A DNA stretch of 64,000 bases from Hyparrhenia diplandra (Eukaryota; Streptophyta; Magnoliopsida; Poales; Poaceae). Below, in pieces: positions 54,921-64,000 of this stretch. A program made the position numbers and the translations under genes. The stretch covers positions 186,001 through 250,000 of the forward strand of contig JADLZK010002792.1 in NCBI GenBank assembly GCA_015847255.1, given 5' to 3'. Every line of letters starts with the position of its first letter. Position 1 is the first letter of the stretch. The notes beneath the pieces were generated by a model that did no database searches, was not told where the DNA came from, and was given only the letters and a program-made list of their open reading frames with translations.

Positions 54921-57295
54921 TTATCGACCTTTGGGAACTTGGAATCTTCCCGGTCCTCCACCTCGGGCTCTTCTTTCTTCTCTTCATCCTCGGGAATTGT
55001 CCCGAGCTTGTTGAAGTGCTTGCGGAGGGTCTTGCATTCTTCTAAGGTATGCTTGACAGGATACTGGTGGTTGGTGCAGGGTTTTTTAAGCATGTCGTCA
55101 AACTTGCCTGGGGGCGCCCGAGGCCCCTTTCGGTCTACGGCCGCGACAAGATCCTCCTCGAAGTCACCCTGCACCAAACCCTTGCCCCGTCTGCCCTTGT
55201 TCTTTTTCTTCTTTTTGGCGTCTGGGGGATTTGACCCCTCGGCTTCGTCCTCCCGGCGTTTCCCTTTCACGGAAACTTGATCGAAGAGTGCTCGACGGCC
55301 TCCTCGCCACTTGCAAACTTGGTGGCAATGTCCATCAGGTCGTTTGGCTTCGGTCGGGGTTCGACGTCCCAATTTATCGACGAGCTCCCGGACGGTGGTG
55401 CACGCGGGAAGGCTCCAATGACGTCGGAGTCCGTTACATTCGGGAGTTCGTTTCTTTGTTTCGAGAAACGCCGGATGTAGGTGCGCAGGGATTCATCTGG
55501 CTTTTGGCGGCAATTCCTGAGGTCCCAGGAGTTTCCAGGGCGTAGGTATGTGCCTTGAAAATTTCCTCTAAAGACCCTTACCAAGTCATCCCAGCCTGAA
55601 ATCTAGTTAGGTGGGAGATGTTCGAGCCATGCACGTGCAGGACTCAAAGAGGTAGAGGGGCAGATTGTGAATGATGACCTTGTCATCGTGAGCTCCCGCA
55701 AACTAGCAGGCCAAACGGTAATCATCTAGCCGGACCTCGAGGCGTGTCTCGCCGGAGTACTTTTTCAATATGGCTCGGGGGCCGAAAGCGTGAGGGAAGC
55801 GGCGCCCTTCGGATTTCCCTAGTAAAGACTTGTGGTCCCGGGGGGTCAGGTGAGCCGCTTCGCTCATTACGATTGCCTCGGCGTTGTTCGATTTCTCCCC
55901 TTAGGTCGGGGAGCTGTCGGTTATCATGTCGGCTCCGTCCCGACTAACCTCTCTGCTGGCTATGATTCGGGGGGTGTTCCTCGAGTCGTTGCCAGACGTC
56001 ACGGTTGGACCGATTGTCGGCTAGTCGTTCCCGGACGGATCGCGCTGGGGCTCGGCTTTGTTCGGGTTCGGCAGAGGCTTGTCGACTGTGCATTGGCTCC
56101 TGATGCCTTGAGGTCGCGTAGTTCCTGAAAGCCGAACTTTCGGCTTGTTGAGCTGCGGCTTTGTCAAGAAGTTCCTTGAGCCCATCTCGCAATCTTCTCC
56201 CTTCGGTGGTGGAGGGTTCAGGCATCTCTCGAACAAGCATTGCAGCTGCGGCTACATTGAGGCTGGCACGGTTAAAGGGAGCTGGCACCCTTGGGGGATG
56301 TGAGTTACCTCCCGTATTGGCCTGGCCACTCGGGGCTTGAGGCGCTCATGGGTTCCTTTCCCATCGTGCCCGCTCATGGCAGATGGTTTGTTCTAACCTT
56401 CGCACTCGTGCTGCCTCAGCTTGAAGTCTAGCTTCGATGTCTTGTAACCGCGTATTTTGCCGGGCCGGGACGGGCGTCTTTGGCGCCCGCCGCGGGTGCC
56501 GACGCCGGGGGCACGCCGTCGTGGTGGTACTTCTACGTTGTCGTCACTTTCTTCGGGGTCAGTAAGATTACCATCTACGAGCTCAACGTTATAGCATTCC
56601 CGAAGGGGGTCATAATATTCATTATTGAAAAAGCTGAGTTCAGAGTCTAGAACACAGGTTGCCCTGGGGCAATACCCTAAGCCTGGATGCCCATCATGGT
56701 GCTCCCGGAAGTAGGCGCCGACCGTTCCTTGGTGTGGGGGTATCCTCGGCCCGCTAGCGAACAAGTTATCCCAATGCGGACTAGTGGCACGAGGAGAGCC
56801 GTCACGCCGTGCGTCTGCCATCGGCGCGAGTGCCTCAGGAATCTCCTAGTTCATCGCAGCGTCATAGTCGTAGATCCCTGGCGTGGTGGTTGCCGTGCCT
56901 AATGCTTCATGGATCTCTGAGGCGTTGTTGTTGTACGGCGCTTCTGCCCATGCGTAGGCTTCTCCGGTGGACAAATGGGCGCTCGCTGCGGGGCTTGTGC
57001 TCTCTCCAATGCCCCGTTCTCCTCCCAGTGGCGCCATCGTGGCTGCTGCTTTTGCCGAAAGCAGAGCCGCCTCCTCCTCACCATCAGTGTCGATGAGCAC
57101 GGGGAAGAGGTCATAGTTAAAACTGCGCCTGACGCGTCGTCGTTGGCGTTGCGCCTTCCGGCGGCGTCGTCCATGATGTCGGTTGCGCCCCCTTGGTGCT
57201 TGGGAGCGGTTGTCTTCCGATCCGTTCGGAAGAGAGATTGCCTGGATGTCGTGACCCAGCGCCGCGAACTCGAGACTGCCAAATCGTAGCAACAT
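54737..57295 (-). pseudogene. gag: gag of element B, in several frames
   Basis: Starts about 57295 (MLLRFGSLEFAALGHDIQAI). A middle part at 56393-56821 (MADARRDGSPRATSPHWDNL, ELSFFNNEYYDPLRECYNVE) and 55944-56288 (PAPFNRASLNVAAAAMLVRE) follows. The capsid block is at 55267-55584: GNFQGTYLRPGNSWDLRNCR, YIRRFSKQRNELPNVTDSDV and MDIATKFASGEEAVE. The C-terminus at 54737-55372 is Lys-rich with a zinc-binding-like CTNHQYPVKHTLEEC. Five or more frames are needed. Order and motifs match Tat gag. Confidence 0.7.
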
Positions 57296-57381
57296 TTCCT
57301 GTCCTCCTTCATGATCCGATGAACAGGACGGGAAGGTGGCGACATCGCCATCTAGGCTTTTTGGGAAGTAATCTTCGCCGC

Positions 57382-57402
57382 TCCCCTACCGGGCGTGCCA
57401 AG
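57382..57402 (-). other. Primer binding site of element B
   Basis: Minus strand just after the 5' LTR reads CGCTTGGCACGCCCGGTAGG. TTGGC.CGCC..GGTAGGGG following the LTR end is recurrent in grass Tat elements as I recall. The matching tRNA was not determined. Confidence 0.55.
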
Positions 57403-58860
57403 CGTCGGTGTTTTTGAGAACCGGGGGTATCTCAAGCACCGCAATAATATGTAGGTCGTGGCGCTCCCCGCCTGATGGCGTGTGCGAGCTTGGAAGACGA
57501 GGGGTTTATCCTGGTTCAGGCTATGGGGCCCTACGTCCAGCAGTTGTGACCTTTCGTATTACTCGCACCAATTGTGCACAAGAACCAAAGCGGTTACAAG
57601 ATGTTCTGGGGAACGAAGAAGGACTTCAATCCGGGATGAGTTGGCTAAGTGTGAAAACCTAGTAAGAGGGGATCCGTTCTATTGTGGCATTACTCCCCCT
57701 TTTATAGTGTAAAGGAGAGATAATGTATACAATACGTGTCGTGTACAGAATGCTAAGGTGTCTACTATCCGGGGCTGTGGGCGTATCATGCCCGAGCCCG
57801 GACCTCGGGTTCCTAGAAGGGAGTGCCCTGGCGTGACGCGTGTCTTGGAGTCTCCTATGTTCGTGTCCGTTGCCCGAGGGGGGGGCCTCCCGAGGGCCAA
57901 ATGGTGACCCTCGATCCCTTTTACGATCCGCGGTGGCTTGGTCGCGTCTGGCGTGGTGTCGGCGTCGAGGGTCCTTGGACTCGTGTCGTGGAAACGGCTG
58001 TAAGCAAATGAACAGTGGAGTTGTGTTTCCCCATGCAGGGCGACGTGTGTGATAACTGTTCCCTTTATGTCCCATCAACGGGGGATGCGAGGAGATAGCG
58101 AATCGTCAGGGCAATCGATTGCCCTGTCATCGCGGCCTGTGAAGCAGGTGCATTTAATGCGGCTGCTCCCCACTACTGGGTTTGGCTTCCCAAGGCGCGC
58201 CCGAGGTGGTGTTTCCTGGGAGAGGGAAGAGCCAGTAGCCGGGGTCCCCCTATCCTCAGGCGAGGCGGAGAAGTCTTGCCCGAGGGTCATGGTCCTTGGG
58301 CAAGGCAGGGATTGTCTTCAGAGACCCCGCATCCCCGGGCGAGACGGAACATAGTCCCCGAGGCTCTGCCCCTCGGGTCAGGGGTAAGTTGTGGTAAAAG
58401 CGGGCTGTTCTGGGCTGGCGTCGTAGTACGCAGGCAGATTTTGGCCCGTATATGGATGGGCTTCGATAAGCCTATCAGGGGATTGTCTTCCCCTGCTCTC
58501 TATACCCATGACAATTCTGTTGGTCCTTATTCTCATTACTTCGGAGGCTTCACCCTGGGCCCTCCTGGCCTAGCTGGGGTGACCTAGCAAATTGGGCCTT
58601 GTCAAGCGAATGTTCGGAGATGGGCTGCCTTGGGCTTTTAAAGGGGGCCCAAGAGAGTCTCCCGTATATTAAGCCCTTCTTAGCGAATCTGCGGGCTTGG
58701 GGCCGGCCTTCATTCTCCTGCTCATCTCTTGGCCCAAAACACGTCTTGGGTCGTCAACTCCGGCGTCGTCTTCCCATCAGTCCTTCTTCTTGGGCCTTGG
58801 GGCCGCGCCATCCTTCATGGGCTTACTTTCCCTATGGGCCGATTATTTTTGTCCCCGACA
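57403..58860 (-). repeat. 5' LTR of element B, uninterrupted
   Basis: 1458 bases from CGTCGGTGTTTTTGAG to GTCCCCGACA, followed by the target duplication CTCAC at 58861-58865. TATA box at 57699-57707 (minus). Pairs with 4223-8457. It retains many CAG/CTG words that are missing in the left copy. Confidence 0.85.
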
Positions 58861-58865
58861 CTCAC

Positions 58866-59332
58866 CGAGTCGTCCCAAGTCCCAACTACGCACGCCAGTC
58901 TGCCATCCCCTCCACCGTTTTTCTAATTGGATTATTATTTTCTCCCTACAGTTTCTCCCAGGTCTTCCATTCTTGTCCACCAATAGGATTAGCAGGACCG
59001 TTTGCTTAGGATTGCACTCTTTGCTAGTGTCTTTCCTTACGAATAATGTCCCCATACGAAGTAATAGCATAGCTTACAAGGGTAAGAACTAGATAGTCAT
59101 AGTGATCTACCTCTATCAATGGGTGGTCGGGTGGTCCACCAACCACCCTATGGCCTGCCCGTCATAATTACATACATGTGTAAATAGAAATGTAAAAAAA
59201 TCGTACAATTCTGTGTCCTTCGTATGCAGGTGGAGGCGGCAGGGGAAGGGCGTCGAGCGGTGTAACACGGTGTGAGGCGCGTGTCGCGTCGTTAGTGCGG
59301 ATGGGTCGGCCCAGTTGAATAATGGATAGTCG
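58866..59332. other. Inter-element DNA, no gene recognised
   Basis: Continuation of the locus into which B inserted (it joins 4222). Contains an inverted repeat GGGTGGT...ACCACCC at about 59118-59147 and no open frame with motifs. Confidence 0.4.
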
Positions 59333-59337
59333 AACCG

Positions 59338-61077
59338 TGTAAGGTCTTAGATGGCTAGAGGGGGGGTGAATAGCCTATAAAAATTTTCTACAAACTCAAC
59401 TCAACAAACCGATTAGTATAAAACACGGCGTAAAGCGGTTTGCACTAGCTCTAATGGTCTTGCAAGCCTTCTAGTGACAAGACTAAATATTTCTATGATC
59501 TCTAAGTCACACAAAGTCTATGTCACTACTCTATCTAGTGAGCAATCCTAATATGATCCTTATGCTAGCAAGAACAACCTACACAAGCAAGTGCTAGCTC
59601 TCTACTCAAAGTAAACTAGGTAAGTAATGCTAGAGAGAGAAGCTTGTTATACCGACGTGTAGAGGATGTCAACCAATCACCGGGAAGAAGAAAAGCTATC
59701 AATCACACGAAGGTGATGATCCACACACGAAGACAATGAACAAGTCGATTTGTTCACACGGAGTTCGCTTGTACACCGACAAGTTACTTTCCGGTTGTGC
59801 CGACCAACACAAGGGTGGTGTTTGAGCTAGGCGGTGCCCTTGCTAGCCTCAACACACCACTCATAAGTGAGGTACCCAAGACACGAGCAATGTATTCCTT
59901 GCACTTTGTCTTCCCGACGAGGAGTGCGTGATCCTCTCACAATTTTGCCGGGAGGTGGCCAAGAAACAATCTCCTCTTCTTGCCAACAACTCCACCAAAT
60001 CACCAAGCCGGCTAGGAGCGGTGTCTCCAAGAGAAACAAGAAACTCACCGGGTCACAACGATCCCCAAGTGCCTCTAGATGCAAGAACTCGATGCAAATG
60101 CACTTGGATCACTCTTCTCTCAAGAATAAAGCTCAAATCAAGAATGAGAGGAGGGAGGCTTGCTTGCTTGCTCTAGCTTGTTAGGAATGATTCAAATGAC
60201 CAAGAGAGAGAGCAAGAGGCAGCCAAAAGGGATAAATAGGCCACACCACGAAATGTGGCCGTTGGGGAGAAAAGCCACGCTTTCTTCGCGGCCCGATCGG
60301 GGACTTGACCGGACTCACCGGTGAGTCCCGGTCGCTTGGTCCGGTCACAACCGACACGACAACGGTGCACGGAACCCCGGCCGGGCCGGGTCCGGTCCGT
60401 AGCGTCGGTCGTGCTTTCCGGTCAAGACGGAAGCATCCGATCGATCGTCCGGTCGGCCCGCTTGACGAAACCCCGAAATACACCCTTCTTGGAATTTCGA
60501 CCGGGACTCACCGGCCGGTGCGTCCGGTCGACCGCCAGCTTCCGGTCGGTGCGTCCCATCGCCGTCGAGCTGCGAAAATCCGTCGTTCGTCATCGTTCTT
60601 CGCCTTTGCTCCAAACCGACTTCCGTCACTTGTTTCTTGTTGCCGACACATCGAAGAACACCTCGACACCATGTGTTAGCATTTTTGAAACATTTTCACC
60701 AAGTGCGGAGTTAGCTCTTTAGGTTAGAATGCATGCATATGAATTTTGAACCTAAAGGCACATGAGGACCGATATGTACGATAAGTTTCCCTCTTTATAG
60801 TACGGCTTATCGATCCTATAACCACCCACACCCTCTATGGTGTCTTGGGTGTGAAATCAAAAGCCCTATGGTTATACCTTTGCCTTGGGACCTTTGATCT
60901 CCGAAACTCCACCGAATTGGATGCTTGATCATCTTTTGGATCACCTCGATCCATCCTCCATGATCACCATGCACCAACTCCGACCCGCACGACCAATCTC
61001 CAATCTAATCAAACACTTAGCATCGAGATTAGTCCTTAGGTGTCACTAATTAGCCAAAACCAAACAAGAGATCTTCA
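59338..61077 (-). repeat. 3' LTR of the copia element (1740 bases)
   Basis: Plus-strand ends TGTAAGGTCTTAG and GAGATCTTCA. The first 227 bases of the LTR on the minus strand (61077-60851) are repeated at 62860-62639. Ends with a C-rich block like the solo LTR at 1087. The short open frames inside have no recognised domain. Confidence 0.85.
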
Positions 61078-62183
61078 ATATCCCCCTTTTTGGTAATTGG
61101 TGACAACCCGCATAAAGGTTTTATGATTAATGTTTTTGAACATATCATGGTTGTCCAAGCATTTTGCTTACAATCATAGGATTGGACAATCATCATAGTT
61201 CGGTTTTTGGTAGCATGAGCTCCCCCTACATGTATGCCACGAGTTTGGAACAAAGCATTGCATACATGTATGAATATTGAAATTGAGGGTGAGCCATGTT
61301 ACCAAAATGATGCTTAAGGTGAAAGAAATGGACCTTTGAAGCGTGATACCAATCGGAGTTGCGCCATTTTCACCATACAAGCATCAAGGTAACTAGATTT
61401 TCATCAAAACTCAAAGTACCACATGAGATCACATTATAGGCAAGGTACTTGAATTAAGAGCGGAATTTAGAAAATCTAGCTAGGTCCTATGCATGCTAGT
61501 TATTTTCAACCACTTGAAAAACAACTTGAGAAAACTAGCATACACCACACAAGCATGTATATTGAAATTAAATACATGTGCAATGAGCAAGTCATATGTT
61601 AGTGCACAATCAAATGCAACAAATTGTCTATGAGCTTGCTCCCCTACTTGTGTGAACCACTTGTAAACTCATGAACCACATGAGCGGTTTTCAAAAACAT
61701 GTGAAATTTTTAATTTTCCAAAAACCTTTCATGCACTAATCTCTCCCCCTTTGTCGACAATTTCCACAAAAGGTATGACCATCTTTGTGTTATGGAAGAG
61801 AGAATTGTGCTCAAATTTGGTCAAATTTGGATCACTTGTCAAACATATATTTCGGTTTGAACCAAAGACAAGCTTCTTCACACCTCATGACAAGGGTTAT
61901 CTTATCTATGTTGAAGTATATGTGTGAAAAGATAGCCAAATTCAACACTTGAGATTGCAAGCCCATACACACGTCATATGTCATCACTAGATCAAACAAG
62001 CATAAAGAGCAATAGTGATGACATACATACATTGAAATCCTTTTATTTTCCATGAATGCTTCCTAAGGCACAAGTTGTATGTCTATATGATCTAACAAGT
62101 CCTTAGTTATCATGAATGCCATGTCAAACAATTTCACCTTTGCTTTGCTTGATGGAGGGGCATGTCATGGTAGTGGGGTGCAT
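61078..62183 (-). other. 3' non-coding part of the copia element
   Basis: About 1.1 kb of AT-rich sequence between the RNase H stop and the LTR. Reads ACCAAAAAGGGGGAT before the LTR on the minus strand. No open frame with motifs. Confidence 0.55.
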
Positions 62184-62636
62184 TCAACTCATGTTGGAGA
62201 AGTCAAGGATGTTCAACTCATTTCTTAGCTTGCAAAACCTCTTCTCATCTAGTGGCTTGGTAAAGATGTCGGCTAGTTGATCTTCGGTGCCAATAGGTTG
62301 GATTGCAATGTCACCCTTTTGTTGATGATCCCTTATGAAGTGATGCATTATATCAATGTGCTTGGTTCTTGTATGTTGGACCGGGTTTTGTGTCATCTTG
62401 CAAGCACTCTCATTGTCACAATACAATGGCACATGATGGAAATCAAATCCATAATCCTTCAATGTTGATCTCATCCATAGCAATTGTGCACAACAACTAC
62501 CGGCACTAATGTATTCGGCCTCGGCGGTTGAAAGTGTCACAGGTTTGCTTCTTTGAGGACCAAGATACTAGAGATCTTCAAGGAATTGACAAGTGTCACT
62601 TGTGCTTCTTCTATCAACTTTGCATCCCCATAGTCG
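62184..62636 (-). pseudogene. RNase H C-terminal half of the copia polyprotein
   Basis: A 118-codon frame (62184-62540) reads LSTAEAEYISAGSCCAQLLW, the catalytic-type YCDNESACKM, HTRTKHIDIMHHFIRDHQQK, GTEDQLADIFTKPLDEKRFC and KLRNELNILDF, all typical of copia RNase H. Upstream, in another frame, is GCKVDRRSTSDTCQFLEDL. The first part of the domain, including the initial Asp region, is removed by the deletion junction at 62637. The fragment cannot be functional. Confidence 0.85.
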
Positions 62637-62638
62637 GA

Positions 62639-62860
62639 GTGAAATCAAAAGCCCTATGGTTATACCTTTGCCTTGGGACCTTTGATCTCGAAACTCCACC
62701 AGTGGATGCTTGATCATCTTTTGGATCACCTCGATCCATCCTCCATGATCACCAAGCACCAACTGCAGCACGACCAATCTCCAATCTAATCAAACACTTA
62801 GCATCGAGAGATTAGTCCTTAGGTGTCACTAATTAGCCAAAACCAAACAAGAGATCTTCA
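62639..62860 (-). repeat. Remnant of the copia 5' LTR
   Basis: Matches 60851-61077 from GTGAAATCAAAAGCCC to GAGATCTTCA with small indels. The outer edge is intact (CA then AACCG); the inner edge is the deletion point. Confidence 0.85.
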
Positions 62861-62949
62861 AACCGTCGAAGGAAAGTTGGATCCACGAGGTAGGATCATG
62901 TTGGAGTTTGGTTCCTAGAGCACCAAGATGCTCTCGGCGATCATGTTGG

Positions 62950-64000
62950 AGTTTGACGATGAACTTCGGGTAGATAGTCTATTGTCATAGTAGGCGCTCT
63001 CTTGATTGGAAGGACATGTCGATTAGATCAACGTGGAAAACAACAAAATGACTGCTTACTCATGAAGTTCCTTGACAAGTTCTATAATAAGAGAAATCTT
63101 CCATGGGTCAGCCTCACCTGGAACAAACTGTATTGTAACAAGCAGACCCCACCTCACCTAAGAAGCCCGGTTGGGTCCTTACGGTGGAAGGAAGTACTCC
63201 ATCTCTTTGATAATTTTGCCTAGTTTGCAAGATGCAACCCTAATGATGGTGATACCTCTTCCTTTTGGTTTGATGACCGGTCTAACTCAAACTCCCCTCT
63301 CAAGGATATTCATCCATAACTGTTCTCAGTGATGCACTTCATAGATCACATTGAGTAATGCCATCTCTCTTCCCATCGACATTGCTATGAATCAACTTTC
63401 GATGTTGCAGCCCTAGTTGAGAATTCGAGAGATGGAAGAGGATCTGAATGACATTTGGGTCTATTCTTGGGGCACTTCAATCTGATGAGCGAGAAAGGCT
63501 TTGGGCTCATGCACGAACACCAAGAATGCTCCCCACTGTTCAAGCGGCTTTGGAAATCTTCTAACCTCGGTAAACACAAATTCTTCTTTTGGCTCCTACT
63601 CCGAGATAGGCTCAAGTACAAGAAATCTATTAAAGAAAAAAAAATATGACCCTCCCGAGCTAGTCGTGTTTTATGCAATGCAAATCTTGAATAATGCAGC
63701 ATGCATCTCTTCTTCCTCTGTCCCTTGATCGGATGTCTTTGGAATTCTGTTGGAATCATGTGGGATCTCACCTTGCAACCCTTAAATATGATACTTGATG
63801 CTCGAGAAAGATTTGGTAGATACATATTCGGAGAGATTGTCATCACTACTCTTTGGGCCATCGGGTGACAAGGAATGGTGTCATCTTTGACAATGAACAA
63901 CCAAGCCTTTCCCTTTGGTTGAGAAGATTCGAGAGAAGAATTTAGCCTTGTGTGTATCAAAGCTAAGCTTCCCAAAAACCAACATTTAGTTTCTGGAGAG
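62950..64000 (+). pseudogene. LINE ORF2 C-terminal end (zf-RVT region), degraded
   Basis: Plus-strand frames give MKFLDKFYNKRNLPWVSLTW, NKLYCNKQTPPHLRSPVGSL, RWKEVLHLFDNF, then FKRLWKSSNLGKHKFFFWLL and LRDRL, and further YIFGEIVITTLWAIG. This is the order of the segment after the RT in plant non-LTR elements (zinc-binding RT-associated domain, recalled as zf-RVT). Stops and frame changes interrupt it and it runs off the right edge. The endonuclease and RT core are not in the window. The minus-strand open frame at 63385-63975 is a shadow. Confidence 0.65.

Larger units (their letters stand above)
4223..58860 (-). mobile_element. Outer Tat-lineage Ty3/gypsy element 'B', expanded to 54.6 kb by nested insertions
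   Basis: Two copies of one LTR bound the element: 4223-8457 (with a 2777-base solo LTR inside) and 57403-58860. Removing the insert and its duplication leaves 1453 bases on the left against 1458 on the right. CTCAC occurs at 4218-4222 and 58861-58865, a 5-base target duplication. Coding order on the minus strand is gag, protease, RT, RNase H, second RNase H, integrase, then a plus-strand accessory ORF, which is the plan of grass Tat elements. Inserts are a solo LTR, a block from 11976 to 42142 and an Athila-like element at 43963-52511. Subtracting these leaves about 13 kb. The first bases of the left LTR (TTGTTCGG against expected TGTCGG) look slightly altered. Confidence 0.85.
59338..62860 (-). 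mobile_element. Internally deleted Ty1/copia element, TSD AACCG
   Basis: AACCG flanks both ends (59333-59337 and 62861-62865). On the minus strand the order is a 222-base piece of 5' LTR (62639-62860), the RNase H end (62184-62636), 3' leader, a purine tract (AAAAAGGGGGA, 61081-61091) and a full 3' LTR (61077-59338). The piece of 5' LTR joins RNase H directly, so most of the LTR, gag, integrase and RT have been deleted after insertion. The termini are TG...CA. The lineage is uncertain; the C-rich LTR end is SIRE-like. Confidence 0.85.

Noticed and set aside
4223..58860. C-to-T decay of methylated cytosines (RIP-like or deamination) as the cause of copy differences
   Set aside because: The listed differences are mainly loss of the middle base of CAG/CTG with C and G kept, not transitions.
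59080..59095. CTTACAAGGGTAAG...CTAG as a Helitron 3' end
   Set aside because: The stem is only five bases and no other terminus features fit.
63385..63975. 196-codon minus-strand open frame
   Set aside because: It is antisense to the LINE C-terminal blocks, which are recognisable on the plus strand; no known motif on the minus strand.
1..64000. CRISPR arrays, rRNA, tRNA genes or organelle DNA
   Set aside because: No regularly spaced short repeats, no tRNA-like A and B boxes with cloverleaf arms, and no rRNA core sequence were seen; the primer sites only complement tRNA ends.

Overview
The window is repeat-dense nuclear DNA from a flowering plant, most likely a grass. I infer this from the retroelement families: Tat-lineage Ty3/gypsy with two RNase H domains and an antisense extra ORF, a CRM-like chromovirus, Tekay-like giant LTRs, an Athila-like element, SIRE-like copia LTRs and a LINE tail. 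I found no convincing host gene, rRNA, tRNA or CRISPR array; every protein signature I recognise belongs to a retroelement.

Layout. 1-4222 is unassigned flank plus a solo copia LTR (1087-3210, TSD CAAAG). 4223-58860 is one minus-strand Tat gypsy element ('B', TSD CTCAC on both sides) inflated from about 13 kb to 54.6 kb by nested insertions. From left to right it holds: its 3' LTR, split by a 2.8 kb solo LTR with TSD TCGGG; the N-terminal part of its antisense accessory ORF; a CRM-like gag-protease element without RT and integrase; a short unassigned retroelement fragment; a tandem Tekay-like non-autonomous structure with two 3.9-4.0 kb LTRs; a second minus-strand Tat element ('A'); B's integrase; an Athila-like element (plus strand) inserted in B's second RNase H; B's RNase H, RT, protease and gag; and B's primer site and 5' LTR. 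58866-64000 holds an internally deleted copia element (TSD AACCG) and the 3' end of a LINE ORF.

Order of events, read from the nesting. B inserted first. The Athila-like element, A and the solo LTR landed in B later. The CRM-like, unassigned and Tekay-like units, with A's left end, form a block whose internal junctions have lost sequence (part of the CRM 3' LTR, A's 3' LTR, and the rest of the B accessory ORF), so deletions followed the insertions.

The most important observation for any user is about sequence quality. Paired repeats that should be nearly identical differ mostly where one copy reads CAG or CTG (often CCAGG or CCTGG) and the other reads CG or CGG. Losing the middle base shifts the frame. 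The pattern fits base-calling or polishing errors at CHG-methylated sites better than natural mutation, so many 'pseudogene' calls here may be artefacts. The least described biology is an unidentified ORF family in the Tekay-like unit and an ATHILA ORF-1-like gene preceded by its own TATA box and pyrimidine-rich leader.
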